From Burkholderiales bacterium C2 (lineage in GTDB: Bacteria; Pseudomonadota; Gammaproteobacteria; Burkholderiales; Burkholderiaceae_C): a stretch of DNA of 64,000 nt. Made by a program: the position numbers and the translations under genes. Shown in pieces: positions 20,224-31,316 of this stretch. The number at the start of each line of letters is the position of its first letter. The stretch's first letter is position 1. Location of the stretch: contig SCOI01000003.1 of the NCBI GenBank assembly GCA_005503085.1, forward strand, positions 1-64,000, in the 5' to 3' direction. Under the pieces are notes generated by a model, which worked only from the letters and a program-made list of their open reading frames with translations, was not told where the DNA came from and ran no database searches.

Positions 20224-21015
20224 TCAGCCCAGCAGGAAGGCATGGCCGCTGACCGGCGTGCTGGCCACCGCGAAATCCTGCGGCGCCATCAGCCCGGCGA
20301 GGCGGGCCTGGCGGCCCGCGCGCACCGCATCGCGAAAGGCCTCGGCCATCGCCACCGGGTCGCGCGCCTGGGCCACCGCGCTGTTCAGCAGCACGGCGTC
20401 GAAGCCCAGCTCCAGCGCCTGCGCGGCCTGCGAGGGTGCGCCGAGGCCGGCGTCGATGATCAGCAGCGCCTCGGGCAGGCGCTCGCGCAGCGTGCGCAGG
20501 CCCTGCAGATTCATCAGTCCCTGGCCCGAACCGATAGGCGCGCCCCAGGGCATCAGCACGGCGCAGCCGGCGTCCAGCAGGCGCCGGCCCAGGATCAGGT
20601 CCTCGGTGCAGTAGGGGAAGACGGTGAAGCCCGCGCGCACCAGCTCGGTGGCGGCCGCGAGCAGCTCGAAGGGGTCGGGCTGCAGGCTCAGCTCGTCACC
20701 GACCACCTCCAGCTTGATCCAGTGCGTGCCGTAGAGCTCGCGCGCCATCTGCGCCAGCTGCACCGCCTCGCGCGCGGTGCGGCAGCCGGCGGTGTTCGGC
20801 AGCAGCCGTGCGCCCTGGGCCCGGGCGCTCGCCAAGGCCTGCGCGAGCGCGCCGTTTTCGCCCGCCTGCAGCGTGCGCTTCAGGCCCACGGTCAGCAGCA
20901 TGCTGCCGCTGGCGCGGATCGCGTGCTGCAGGATCTGCGGGCTGGGGTAGCCGGCGGTGCCGAGGAAGAGGCGGCTGTGCAGTTCGACGCCGTCGATGGT
21001 CAGGACATCATCCAT
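20224..21015 (-). CDS. thiG: Thiazole synthase
   Basis: Forms the thiazole ring of thiamine from DXP, dehydroglycine and the ThiS thiocarboxylate. The 263-residue protein keeps the TIM-barrel motifs, including LFLGTAGYPSPQ, the catalytic Lys in HWIKLEVVGD and MPWGAPIGSGQGL. The ATG at 21015 is preceded at five bases by GGAGG, which settles it against a TTG 15 bases upstream. That GGAGG is at the same time the last two glycine codons of thiS. Confidence 0.95.
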   Translation of the reverse strand: MDDVLTIDGVELHSRLFLGTAGYPSPQILQHAIRASGSMLLTVGLKRTLQAGENGALAQALASARAQGARLLPNTAGCRTAREAVQLAQMARELYGTHWIKLEVVGDELSLQPDPFELLAAATELVRAGFTVFPYCTEDLILGRRLLDAGCAVLMPWGAPIGSGQGLMNLQGLRTLRERLPEALLIIDAGLGAPSQAAQALELGFDAVLLNSAVAQARDPVAMAEAFRDAVRAGRQARLAGLMAPQDFAVASTPVSGHAFLLG

Positions 21016-21016
21016 A

Positions 21017-21220
21017 TCAGCCTCCGACAATCGGTTTGAAAAGAAGAATCCGGTCGCCGTCGCTCAACACGGTGCCAGGTCTTGCCTCGCGGGCAACGAA
21101 CTCGCCATTGCGGGCGGTGGCCACGCTCTCGGGCGCGCGCTGCTGCCGGACCAGCAGCTCGGCCAGCGTGCTGCCTGGCGGCAGCTGCAGCGCTTGTTCG
21201 TCCAGATGGATGGTGATCAT
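21017..21220 (-). CDS. thiS: Sulfur carrier protein ThiS
   Basis: A 67-residue ubiquitin-fold protein ending in the Gly-Gly tail (KPIVGG) that is adenylated and thiocarboxylated to give sulfur to ThiG. The ATG overlaps the thiO stop (ATGA) and the stop lies one base before the thiG ATG, so thiO-thiS-thiG are tightly coupled. Confidence 0.93.
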   Translation of the reverse strand: MITIHLDEQALQLPPGSTLAELLVRQQRAPESVATARNGEFVAREARPGTVLSDGDRILLFKPIVGG

Positions 21221-22254
21221 GGGATGGTTTCCAGGGAAGCGAGGCCGCTTTGGCCCAGCAGGCGCTGCATCAGGGCCGGGGCCAGCAGCCAGCCGTGGCG
21301 GTACAGGCCGTTCAGTCGCAGCAGGCCGGGCTCGTGATGACTGTGCGGCAGGTTGTCGGGCAGGGCGGGGCGCAGGTGGCGGTCCAGCCGGCTGATGCGA
21401 GCCTCGGCCAGCGCCGGCAGCACGCTGTGCGCCGCCGCCATCAGCTCCACCGCGCTGCGCAGGCTGACCGGGCTGCGGTCCTCGCTCTCGATCTCGCTGG
21501 CGCCGACGATCAGTTCGTGCTCGCTGCGTGGCACCAGATAGACGCGGTGGCGCGGGTGCAGCAGGCGCAGCGGCCTGAGGAGGCCGTGGCCCGGCAGCGC
21601 CAGCACCACCACCTCGCCGCGCACGCCGCGCAGGCTCGGCAGCTCGGGCCGGCCACCCAGGCCGCGCGTGTCTAGGGCCCAGTCGGCGTGGACACATCGG
21701 CCGTCGGTCAGTTGCAGGCGGCCAGGTTCGACCGCGCTCACGGCCTGCTGCCAATGCCAGGCCACGCCGATCGCCTCGGCATGCAGGGCCGCCATCGCCT
21801 CGACCGGGTGGATCAGGCCCTCGCCAGGCAGCAGCCAGGCGCACGGCCCCGGCGCGAGCGCCGGCTCCAGCGCGCGCAGCTGGTCCGGGCTCAGGTCCTG
21901 AGCACCGGGCATGCGGGCCAGCGCCCGTGCCGCCGCGCCCTGGTCGCCGCGGTGGGCCAGCAGCAGGCTGCCCTGCACCCTGAGGCGTACCGGAGCCTTG
22001 AGCCGGCCCACGATGCCGGGCCACAGGGCCAGGCTTTGCCAGCCGAGGGCGGCGATCGCCTCCCCGCCGCACTCCTGCTCGGCCAGCGGGCTCAGCATGC
22101 CGGCGGCGGTGAAGGCGGCCGCGCCCTGGCCGTCGAAGCTGGGTCCGGGGCCGAGCGCGGGGTCGAAAACCTCGACGCTGTGCCCCGCCCGTGTCAGCGC
22201 CCAGGCGAACAGCCGGCCGGCCAGGCCGGCGCCGGCGATGGCGATGCGTGCCAT
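21217..22254 (-). CDS. thiO: Glycine oxidase ThiO (FAD-dependent)
   Basis: Oxidises glycine to the imine used by ThiG. The 345-residue protein opens with the Rossmann FAD motif IAIAGAGLAGRLFAWALTRAG, has AAAFTAAGMLSP as in DAO-fold enzymes, and NGLYRHGWLLAPAL near the C-terminus. Use of ThiO rather than the radical-SAM ThiH points to aerobic thiamine synthesis. It lies four bases after thiC. Confidence 0.9.
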   Translation of the reverse strand: MARIAIAGAGLAGRLFAWALTRAGHSVEVFDPALGPGPSFDGQGAAAFTAAGMLSPLAEQECGGEAIAALGWQSLALWPGIVGRLKAPVRLRVQGSLLLAHRGDQGAAARALARMPGAQDLSPDQLRALEPALAPGPCAWLLPGEGLIHPVEAMAALHAEAIGVAWHWQQAVSAVEPGRLQLTDGRCVHADWALDTRGLGGRPELPSLRGVRGEVVVLALPGHGLLRPLRLLHPRHRVYLVPRSEHELIVGASEIESEDRSPVSLRSAVELMAAAHSVLPALAEARISRLDRHLRPALPDNLPHSHHEPGLLRLNGLYRHGWLLAPALMQRLLGQSGLASLETIP

Positions 22255-22258
22255 CGGT

Positions 22259-24332
<2,074 letters not shown>

Positions 24333-24340
24333 AGGCGAGC

Positions 24341-24371
24341 AGTATAGGGTCAGGTGTGAACAGTTTGGCAA
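24341..24371 (-). promoter_or_regulatory. Candidate promoter of the thi operon
   Basis: TATACT (24346-24341) with TTGCCA (24371-24366) 19 bases upstream on the minus strand. The predicted start would fall within a few bases of the 5' end of the riboswitch aptamer, which supports the assignment, although the spacer is slightly long. Confidence 0.55.
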
Positions 24372-24492
24372 GAGTCGGTGCAAACCCGGAGCCTGTTCGG
24401 GGGGGCTTGCTGCCTACACTTCGGGCGCTTGACGCACAGGCGGCGATCCAGAAGACCAGCCGCAGTGTCCACACCAGACCAGGGAGGGATGG

Positions 24493-25221
24493 ATGAAGAT
24501 CAGCTTGCGGCATCACAGGGCCGGCGTGTTCGCCGGGCTCGCCATGGCATTGACACTGAGCGGCGGCCCAGGCCGGGCGCAGGATCTCGGCGATCTCGAG
24601 GCCAAGGCCAAGCTCAGCGCGGCCGAGCGGGCCAAGCGCGATGCCGACAAGGTCTACCAGTGGATACGCTTCCATGCCGACAAGGCGCCGGCCAAGCCCA
24701 GGGCGGCGCCCGAGGCCGCGGCGCCGGTCCGGCCGGCAGCGGCGCCCGCCGCCCCCAGGCCAGCGCCGCCGGAGCGGCCGGTGCTGGCGCAGACTCAAGC
24801 CGAGCCCAGGCCCGGGCCCGAGCAGTCGCTGGTGGCCACCTCGCCCGCAGCCCCAGCCGAGCCCATCACTCAGGCGGTGGCACTCGCTCCGCAGGCCGCC
24901 AGCCCGGCCATGCCCAGCCCGGCGGTCGCGGCGGTGGCGGCAGTGCCGCCCGCCCCCGAGCCGCCGGAAGAGCCGCTGCGGCTGATCGAGCGGGTCGAGC
25001 CCGAATACCCGGCGGTGCTGCTGCGTGGCCGCGGCAGCGGCTCGGTGCTGGTGCAGTTCGAGGTCAAGCCCGATGGCACGGTGCAGGCGCCCGAGGCTCT
25101 GAAGTCCAGCAATCAGCGCCTGGTCGCCAGCGTGCTGGCGGCGGTGGCGCGCTGGCGTTTCGCGCCGATCAGCAAGACCCGGGTGGCCACGGTGGAGGTC
25201 GGCTTCCGGCCTCCGGAGTGA
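24493..25221 (+). CDS. TonB-like C-terminal domain protein, secreted
   Basis: A 242-residue protein with an N-terminal signal peptide or anchor (about 1-30, ending GRAQ), a long Pro/Ala-rich linker (about 65-155) that could span the periplasm, and a C-terminal TonB-like domain (about 158-240: EPEYPAVLLRGRGSGSVLVQFEVKPDG, then ARWRFAPISK). No exbB or exbD is nearby and the anchor ends in a possible cleavage site, so it may be a stand-alone periplasmic protein and not an energy transducer. GGGAGG precedes the ATG. Confidence 0.75.
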   Translation: MKISLRHHRAGVFAGLAMALTLSGGPGRAQDLGDLEAKAKLSAAERAKRDADKVYQWIRFHADKAPAKPRAAPEAAAPVRPAAAPAAPRPAPPERPVLAQTQAEPRPGPEQSLVATSPAAPAEPITQAVALAPQAASPAMPSPAVAAVAAVPPAPEPPEEPLRLIERVEPEYPAVLLRGRGSGSVLVQFEVKPDGTVQAPEALKSSNQRLVASVLAAVARWRFAPISKTRVATVEVGFRPPE

Positions 25222-25228
25222 TGCAACA

Positions 25229-26140
25229 TCACTGGCCCGGGCAGGCCGACAGCGCCGTGGCCATCGCTTCGATAAAGACCCGGGTGCGCAGCGGCATCAG
25301 CCGACGTCCGGGGAATACCGCCCAGCAGGCGGCCGGCTCCAGCTCCCAGTCGGGCAGCACCCGCACCAGTTCGCCGCGGCTGACATAGGGCTGGGCGAAG
25401 TGGTCGCCCACGGCCGTGATGCCGACGCCGGCGCAGGCCAGGCGCAGCAGCATATCGGGCGCATTGACCAGGCTGCGCTTGTCGGGCACGCCTTGCCACG
25501 CCAGGCCCTCGCTGCCGCGCCGCAGGCTCCAGGGCATGGGCTCGCCGGAGCGCGACAGAATCATCAGCCCATGCATGCTGCCCAGGGCCTCGGGCAGTTG
25601 CGGTTCTCCATGCAGGCGCAGATAGCTGGGGGCGGCATACAGGCTGTTCGTGAACAGGGCCAGACGGCGCGCGGCGAGCTGGCTGTCCTCGGGCAGATCT
25701 CCCATGCGCACCGCCAGATCGAAGCCCTCGGCGATCAGATCGACCCGGCGCGGCGACAGGTCCAGCTCCAGCGACACCTCCGGATACTCCAGGGCGAAGG
25801 CGCACAACATCGGCGCCAGTGCCTGGTGGGCGAAGTCGGCCGGCATCGAGACCCGCAGCCGCCCGGTCGGGCGCTGCTGGCGGTGCAGGGCCAGCGACAG
25901 CGCGCCGTCCACCTCGGCGGCCACCGCCCGCGCATGTTCCAGCACCCCCTGGCCGAACTCGGTCAGGGTCAGGCGGCGGGTGCTGCGCTGCAATAGCTTC
26001 TCGCCCAGCCGTTCTTCGAGTGCCGCCAGGCGGCGCGAGACGGTGGATTTGGGCAGCTTGACCCGCTCGGCGGCGCGGCTGAAGGAGCCGGCCTCGGCCA
26101 CGCGGGCAAACAGCAGTAGATCGTCGGCGTCCAGGCTCAT
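25229..26140 (-). CDS. LysR-type transcriptional regulator, likely controlling azoR-pirin
   Basis: The 303-residue protein has the HTH at residues 1-60 ([37 protein letters not shown], motif in part) and a substrate-binding domain after about 90. It belongs to the AaeR/DsdC-like branch with short effector domains. The ATG at 26140 is chosen over one 105 bases upstream because the HTH starts there. It is divergent from azoR, the usual layout of a LysR regulator and its target; quinones or azo/nitro compounds are plausible effectors, by inference. Confidence 0.88.
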   Translation of the reverse strand: MSLDADDLLLFARVAEAGSFSRAAERVKLPKSTVSRRLAALEERLGEKLLQRSTRRLTLTEFGQGVLEHARAVAAEVDGALSLALHRQQRPTGRLRVSMPADFAHQALAPMLCAFALEYPEVSLELDLSPRRVDLIAEGFDLAVRMGDLPEDSQLAARRLALFTNSLYAAPSYLRLHGEPQLPEALGSMHGLMILSRSGEPMPWSLRRGSEGLAWQGVPDKRSLVNAPDMLLRLACAGVGITAVGDHFAQPYVSRGELVRVLPDWELEPAACWAVFPGRRLMPLRTRVFIEAMATALSACPGQ

Positions 26141-26155
26141 ATCGGCGTGATTGTC

Positions 26156-26170
26156 TCGTTGGTGGAACGA
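26156..26170. promoter_or_regulatory. Dyad between the LysR gene and azoR
   Basis: Perfect inverted repeat TCGTT-GGTGG-AACGA, 16 bases upstream of the LysR gene start. A 15-base interrupted dyad in a divergent LysR gap is the normal form of a LysR regulator site. The assignment is by position and shape only. Confidence 0.5.
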
Positions 26171-26265
26171 TCTTATCCAGACTGCCGTCTTCTGTCTCGT
26201 GGTTCTGCCCAATACATTGGAGTCATCGTCAAGACGACGACCCAACCCACTACCGGAGCACCACC

Positions 26266-26889
26266 ATGAACGTTCTGCAAATCAATTCCAGCGCCCGTCG
26301 TGTCCAGGACGGCCAAGGCTCTTTCTCCACTCGTCTGGCCAGCGAACTGGTCGAGGCCTTGAAGGCCCAGCATGCCGGCGCCAGCGTCACCGTGCGCGAC
26401 CTGGGCCTGAACCCGACCCCGGTGATGGACGAAGCGGCACTGGGCGCGCTGTTCACCCCGGCCGATGCGCGCAGCGCCGAGCAGAATGCCCGCGTGGCCG
26501 AGAACGATGCGCTGATCAATGAGCTGCAAGCCCATGATGCGATCGTGATCGGCGCGCCGATGATCAACTTCGGCATCCCGACCCAGCTGAAGAACTGGAT
26601 CGACGCGGTGGCCCGCGCCGGCACGACCTTCCGCTACACGGCCAACGGCCCCGAAGGCCTGGTCAAGGGCAAGAAGGTCTATGTGGTGCTGGCTCGCGGC
26701 GGCGTCTACCGCGACCAGCCCAGCGACACCATGGTGCCCTATCTGAAGACCGTGCTGGGCTTCCTGGGCATGACCGATGTCAGCTTCATCTATGCCGAAG
26801 GCCTGGCGATGGGCCCGGATGCCGAAGCTGCCGCAGTGGCCGGCGCCCGTGCGCAGATCGCCGAGCTGTTCAGCCCGGCTACGGTCTAA
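26266..26889 (+). CDS. azoR: FMN-dependent NADH-azoreductase / quinone reductase
   Basis: Two-electron reductase of quinones and azo compounds. The 207-residue flavodoxin-like protein starts [12 protein letters not shown] and holds the FMN-binding [18 protein letters not shown] and the ARGGVYRD loop of the AzoR family. It is followed 36 bases later by a pirin gene, a frequent pairing, and is divergent from a LysR regulator. Confidence 0.92.
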   Translation: MNVLQINSSARRVQDGQGSFSTRLASELVEALKAQHAGASVTVRDLGLNPTPVMDEAALGALFTPADARSAEQNARVAENDALINELQAHDAIVIGAPMINFGIPTQLKNWIDAVARAGTTFRYTANGPEGLVKGKKVYVVLARGGVYRDQPSDTMVPYLKTVLGFLGMTDVSFIYAEGLAMGPDAEAAAVAGARAQIAELFSPATV

Positions 26890-26925
26890 TTCACTCTCAT
26901 TCCCTATCGACAAGGAGCACCGACC

Positions 26926-27798
26926 ATGAGCACCACCACCTTGACTTCGCAGCTGACCCAGCCGCGCGCGGTGGAGCGCCTGGTCGCCGGCCAGGCGACC
27001 AGCGACGGCGCCGGGGTCAAGCTGACCCGCGTGCTGACCAACACCTTGCAGCGCCGCCTGGACCCCTTTTTGATGCTGGACGCCTTTGGCTCGGACCAGG
27101 CCGATGACTACATCGCCGGCTTTCCCGACCATCCGCACCGCGGCTTCGAGACCATCAGCTATATGCTCGAAGGCCGGATGCGGCATCGCGACTCGGCCGG
27201 CAACGAGGGCTTGATCGAGGGCGGTGGCGTGCAATGGATGACCGCCGGCCGTGGCGTGATCCATAGCGAGCTGCCCGAGCAGCAGCAGGGCCGGATGGAA
27301 GGCTTCCAGCTGTGGCTCAACCTGCCGGCCAAGGACAAGCTGCGTGACCCTTGGTATCGCGACATCGCCAGCGCCGAGATCCCGGAGTTCGAGCAGGATG
27401 GCGTCAAGGTGCGCGTGATCGCCGGCGAGAGCCATGGCGTCAAGGGCGCGGTGCAGCGCGAGCACACCGAGCCGCTGTACCTGGACCTGCATCTGGCGCC
27501 CGGTGCGAGCTTCGAGCAGCTGCTGCCCGAGACGCACAACGCCTTTGTCTACGTCTATCGCGGCGCGCTGCGCTTCGAGACCGGCTGCACGGTGCCGCCG
27601 CAACGCATGGCGATACTGGCCAACACACCGGGCAGCGACGGTGTGCGGCTGGTGGCTGGCGATGAGCCGACCCGCGCGATCCTGATCGCCGGCAAGCCGC
27701 TGAACGAGCCGATCGCGCAGTACGGCCCCTTTGTGATGAACACCCAGGCCGAGCTGATGCAGGCGGTGCGTGACTTCCAGACGGGGAAGCTGGCCTGA
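26926..27798 (+). CDS. Pirin family protein (first of two)
   Basis: A 290-residue bicupin of the pirin family; some bacterial pirins act as quercetinases, others have regulatory roles. Metal ligands of the N-terminal cupin are visible in FPDHPHRGFETISYMLEG and in the later His and Glu of HRDSAG and VIHSELPE. Co-transcription with azoR suggests a role in quinone or flavonoid stress. A second, clearly different pirin lies at 33.2 kb. Confidence 0.9.
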   Translation: MSTTTLTSQLTQPRAVERLVAGQATSDGAGVKLTRVLTNTLQRRLDPFLMLDAFGSDQADDYIAGFPDHPHRGFETISYMLEGRMRHRDSAGNEGLIEGGGVQWMTAGRGVIHSELPEQQQGRMEGFQLWLNLPAKDKLRDPWYRDIASAEIPEFEQDGVKVRVIAGESHGVKGAVQREHTEPLYLDLHLAPGASFEQLLPETHNAFVYVYRGALRFETGCTVPPQRMAILANTPGSDGVRLVAGDEPTRAILIAGKPLNEPIAQYGPFVMNTQAELMQAVRDFQTGKLA

Positions 27799-27826
27799 GC
27801 GAATGCGCGCAAACCCCGGCCGCCTG

Positions 27827-28126
27827 CTATCGCAGCAGCCGGCCGATCAGCCAGGCCAGGGTGCCGGCCGCGGCGCTGTAGCTCAGCGCCAGCAGCACGT
27901 AGGCGGCCAGGCTGGGACCGACGATCCATTCCCCCTGGCCCAGTCCCAGGCTCTTGAGCAGCGGCATCCAGACCAGCACCAGCAGCACGCCTGGTGTGGC
28001 CAGGCCCAGCAGCAGCCGCTCCAGCCACATTGGCAGTCCGCTGTTGACGGCGGCGAACAGCAGCGGCACCAGGGCGAAGTAGGCGGCCGTCGCCCCGCTT
28101 GCGATCCAGGCCGCCGACACGCTCAT
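27827..28126 (-). CDS. Small three-helix membrane protein
   Basis: The 99-residue product has three hydrophobic helices (about 8-28, 37-58 and 70-95) and no domain I recognise. Its ATG overlaps the stop of the dockerin-type gene upstream (ATGA), so it is translated as the last gene of the cohesin-lipase-dockerin operon. It might be a membrane helper for that set; nothing in its sequence proves this. Confidence 0.65.
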   Translation of the reverse strand: MSVSAAWIASGATAAYFALVPLLFAAVNSGLPMWLERLLLGLATPGVLLVLVWMPLLKSLGLGQGEWIVGPSLAAYVLLALSYSAAAGTLAWLIGRLLR

Positions 28127-29823
28127 GGATTGACCGGGCAGTTGGGGGCGCGGCAGGCCAGGCGCTGCAGGGCGCGTGCGTCCAGCAGGTTGACGACGCC
28201 GTCCTTGTTGAGGTCACGCCTGTCACCGGGCACCAGGGCCGGCACATTGCGGAACTGCGTGATCAGGGCGTTGTCGGCCGCGTCGACCGAGCCATCGCCG
28301 TTCAGATCGCCGGTGATCCTGGGGAAGTGCTGCCAGCGCGAGATGGCCGCCGAAGCGCCGACCTGGGACAGCCGCTCGGCCGCTCCCCCTCCGAGCACCA
28401 GCAGGGACACGATCCGGTAAGGGCCGTCCGAATTGGCCAGCGCTTCGGAGGCGAGGCGGCTGGTCACATTGTTGACCCCGGCGCTCAGCTGGCGCGAGGC
28501 GTTGATCAGGCCCAGGTCTTTGCCACCGGCACCGAAGACCTTGTAGGAGATCTGGTAGAAGCCCGACACGGTGACCTTGACCGGGATGTTGATGTCCAGC
28601 GCGCCGATGAAGCCCGACTTCAGCACCGGCGTGACGCTCAGCGGGCCGGGCAGCTCGACAGGCTGGGCGCACAGCCCGGACAGCGGCACATTGAAGCTGC
28701 CCGCATTGTGACGCCGGAAGGCCAGCACGAAATCGTCGCCGCCCACATCCAGCACCTCGATCAGGCGCACGCTGTAGGGCCCGTCGATGCCGATGCGGTC
28801 CTTGATGTCCTTGGCGCTGAACGTGGCCGAGCTGCTGGCCCGCCCGCCCACCGCCTCGAAGGCGGCCCGGCTTTCGATCACCCGGCCGTTGCTGCCGGCC
28901 AGCTGGATCTGGGCCGCGTAGCTGCCGTCCCCGCTGGCATCGAAACGCAGCGAGACCTGTAGGCCGCTGACGCAGCCGCCCGCACCCGCGAGATTGTTCA
29001 GCTGCACGCTGGCCTGGGTCAGCGTCGGTTGGAGCACGGTGATTCTGTGCATGGCCTGTCGGACCACCGGTCCGGTCGGCGTCGCGATGCTCGCGCGGCC
29101 CCGGATCTGGTAGCTGCCGGCCTGGGTGAACAGATGGTCGATGCTGTAGAGCCCGTCGTTGGCCAGGCCATCAGGTCCGGTGCCGGTGTCGATGGCGGTC
29201 TGCGCCGCGCTCTCCGGAGCATTGACCGGGCTGACCGAGATCTGCGGCGCCTGGCCCAGGATGGGCTGGCCGTTGTTGGTGAGCAGCATGCCGATTGACA
29301 CGTCCTCGCCCACCAGCACGGTGCTGCGCTCGACCGCGATGCCGGCCTGGATCGGCGAGATCGCCCGCAAGGTCGCGATCACCACCGTGGAATAGCCGGC
29401 CGCCGGGAACTCCAGTACCAGGGTCCAGCGGCCATTGGGCGGCGCGCTGATCGCGGCGACCTCGAACACGCCGCCCGGTGCCGGGCGGGGCAGGCTGGCG
29501 CCGGGATGGAAGTTGACACCGGCTTGGCCGGAGGCAGCGGCCACAGCGCCGTCGGGCGCCAGCAGGGTCAGCGAGGCGCCATCGACCGGCACGATGATGT
29601 CCAGGCTCAGGCGGCTCGCGCCACTGAGGTCGAAGGGCAGGGTCAGGCGGCTCATGCCAGGGTTGATCTGAGCGCTCAGCGTGGTCGGCGTGTTCATCGC
29701 GACCTGGGCCACCTGGGCGTGGGCGGCGGTGATGAACAGCATCGCGGCCATCACCGTGGCGAGGCTGAGCAGCCAGCGCCAGGCCGTCGGGCGGCCGAAC
29801 TTGTGTGCGAAGAAGTTGTTCAT
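28123..29823 (-). CDS. Secreted protein with C-terminal dockerin-like calcium-binding module
   Basis: The 566-residue protein has a long signal peptide (residues about 1-36, ending TAAHAQ), several beta-sandwich-like domains of unknown type (residues 40-490), and at residues about 504-560 two calcium loops in tandem, DLNGDGSVDAAD and DLNKDGVVNLLD, each followed by a helix. This is the layout of a type I dockerin. A cohesin-like protein is encoded two genes upstream on the same transcript, so the two may bind each other. A Cys pair lies in the C-terminal tail (CRAPNC). The gene starts six bases after the lipase stop. Confidence 0.75.
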   Translation of the reverse strand: MNNFFAHKFGRPTAWRWLLSLATVMAAMLFITAAHAQVAQVAMNTPTTLSAQINPGMSRLTLPFDLSGASRLSLDIIVPVDGASLTLLAPDGAVAAASGQAGVNFHPGASLPRPAPGGVFEVAAISAPPNGRWTLVLEFPAAGYSTVVIATLRAISPIQAGIAVERSTVLVGEDVSIGMLLTNNGQPILGQAPQISVSPVNAPESAAQTAIDTGTGPDGLANDGLYSIDHLFTQAGSYQIRGRASIATPTGPVVRQAMHRITVLQPTLTQASVQLNNLAGAGGCVSGLQVSLRFDASGDGSYAAQIQLAGSNGRVIESRAAFEAVGGRASSSATFSAKDIKDRIGIDGPYSVRLIEVLDVGGDDFVLAFRRHNAGSFNVPLSGLCAQPVELPGPLSVTPVLKSGFIGALDINIPVKVTVSGFYQISYKVFGAGGKDLGLINASRQLSAGVNNVTSRLASEALANSDGPYRIVSLLVLGGGAAERLSQVGASAAISRWQHFPRITGDLNGDGSVDAADNALITQFRNVPALVPGDRRDLNKDGVVNLLDARALQRLACRAPNCPVNP

Positions 29824-29828
29824 GGCCG

Positions 29829-31274
29829 TCAGTCCTTGATGGGGATGGTGCGATCCAGCAGCAGGTTCACATTGGCTGCGCTCTTCACCGAGCTGTGGTT
29901 GGCCAGCACGTTGCCGACGGGGCTGCCGTAGCCCGGATTGGCCGAGGCATGGCTGACCACGATGTCATTGGGCTGCGGCGCGCCCGCCAGCGTGGTGGTG
30001 TAGGTCAACACGGTGCGGGTGCCCCAGAGCAGACCGGGGACGGTCGAGAAACTCATCGTCGCCGAGCTGAAGTCGCGCAGCACCAGCCAGGCGCGGCGGG
30101 CCGCATAGGCCGCTACCGACGGGAACAGCGGCGCGATCTCGGCCGTGCTGAGCTCGTTGTTGCCATCGGCGTCGGCACTGGCGCCGATCGTGAATGTGTT
30201 GGCGATATTGCCGCGCGGCGAGCTGGCATAGGTGGCCAGGTCGCGCAGGCCGGGCAGTTGCGGGCCCTGGCCGAAGGTCCAGGTGTCCAGATAGGTCTGG
30301 GCAAAGCCGTTGGGATCGGCCCCGGCAGCGACGAGGTCGTCGTAGTCGCTCTTCTGGATCAGCGAGAGATCGGCGGCGACGCTGCCGCGGTGCGGGGTCG
30401 ACAAGGTCGACAGGCTCAGCAGCTTGAACTTGGGCGCCAGGGCTTGCAGACCCTGGGTATCGAGACCGCCCTTGCTGTGGGCGATCACATGCACGCGATC
30501 AGCCTTCTGCTCGTCCAGCCAGGCCTGGATCTGGGTGCGCAACTCGCGGGCGTTGGTGGCCACCCGGCCATTGCCGTCCACATCGGTGCCGAGCGAGAAG
30601 CGGGTGAAGCGCACGCCGCGCTGCTCCAGCGCCCCCAGCACACCGGGGGCGCTACCCTCGTCCCAGGTGCTTTCATTGGCCGAGATCCCGTGGGCCAGCA
30701 CATAGGGCGCGGCCACCTCGAACTCGGCCGACAGCCAGTCCACCGACATGCACCAGTACTCGCCGGAGCCGGCATTGGCGGTATCGATGTCGATCTGCAG
30801 GATGTTGTCCTTGCCAAAGCGCAACTCCTCGATGGGCACGATCAGCGAGTCGTCGGTCCAGGTGTTGTTGAAGCCGGCCAGCGTGCGCTTGAACTGCCCG
30901 TTGAAGCTCAGGCGGTCGACCTCGGGGGCGGCCCCCTGGACCACGGCCTTGTCGTCGATGTCAAAGACCGGAAAACGCAGCACAGCCTGCGCCGCAAGGA
31001 CGCCGTTGGCAACCAGCTCGGAGGGGTTGATCAGGCTGCCATCGGCGTTGAGTTGGTTGTCGTTGACCACCTTGGGAATCGGCAGCCGGATGCGCAGCGG
31101 GCCGCCGCTGCGGTAGGTGCAGCCGGTGTCCAGCCCGGAGCCGCTGTTGACGACGTAGACACCGAGCTTGGGCTCGGGCGGCGTGAAGGGCGAAGAGGTC
31201 TGAGCCCAGACCGGGCCGCCGAGCAGAACTGCGCAGGCGAGCGCCAGCCGCCGTGCTTGAAACGGAGCATGCAT
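29829..31274 (-). CDS. Secreted lipase-like alpha/beta hydrolase
   Basis: The 481-residue protein has a signal peptide (about 1-25, ending PVWAQ), an N-terminal beta-rich domain of about 185 residues, and a PGAP1/lipase-type hydrolase domain: YVLAHGISANESTW (oxyanion region), VHVIAHSKGGLD (nucleophile Ser in AHSKG), TLSTPHRGS, and a late His in LANHSSV. The segment DADGNNELSTAE resembles a calcium loop. It is the middle gene of the cohesin-lipase-dockerin operon. Substrate is unknown; esters or polyesters are plausible. Confidence 0.82.
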   Translation of the reverse strand: MHAPFQARRLALACAVLLGGPVWAQTSSPFTPPEPKLGVYVVNSGSGLDTGCTYRSGGPLRIRLPIPKVVNDNQLNADGSLINPSELVANGVLAAQAVLRFPVFDIDDKAVVQGAAPEVDRLSFNGQFKRTLAGFNNTWTDDSLIVPIEELRFGKDNILQIDIDTANAGSGEYWCMSVDWLSAEFEVAAPYVLAHGISANESTWDEGSAPGVLGALEQRGVRFTRFSLGTDVDGNGRVATNARELRTQIQAWLDEQKADRVHVIAHSKGGLDTQGLQALAPKFKLLSLSTLSTPHRGSVAADLSLIQKSDYDDLVAAGADPNGFAQTYLDTWTFGQGPQLPGLRDLATYASSPRGNIANTFTIGASADADGNNELSTAEIAPLFPSVAAYAARRAWLVLRDFSSATMSFSTVPGLLWGTRTVLTYTTTLAGAPQPNDIVVSHASANPGYGSPVGNVLANHSSVKSAANVNLLLDRTIPIKD

Positions 31275-31316
31275 GGAAATCTCCCTTGAAGGGTGGGTGG
31301 AGCGGTGGGCGCGGCT

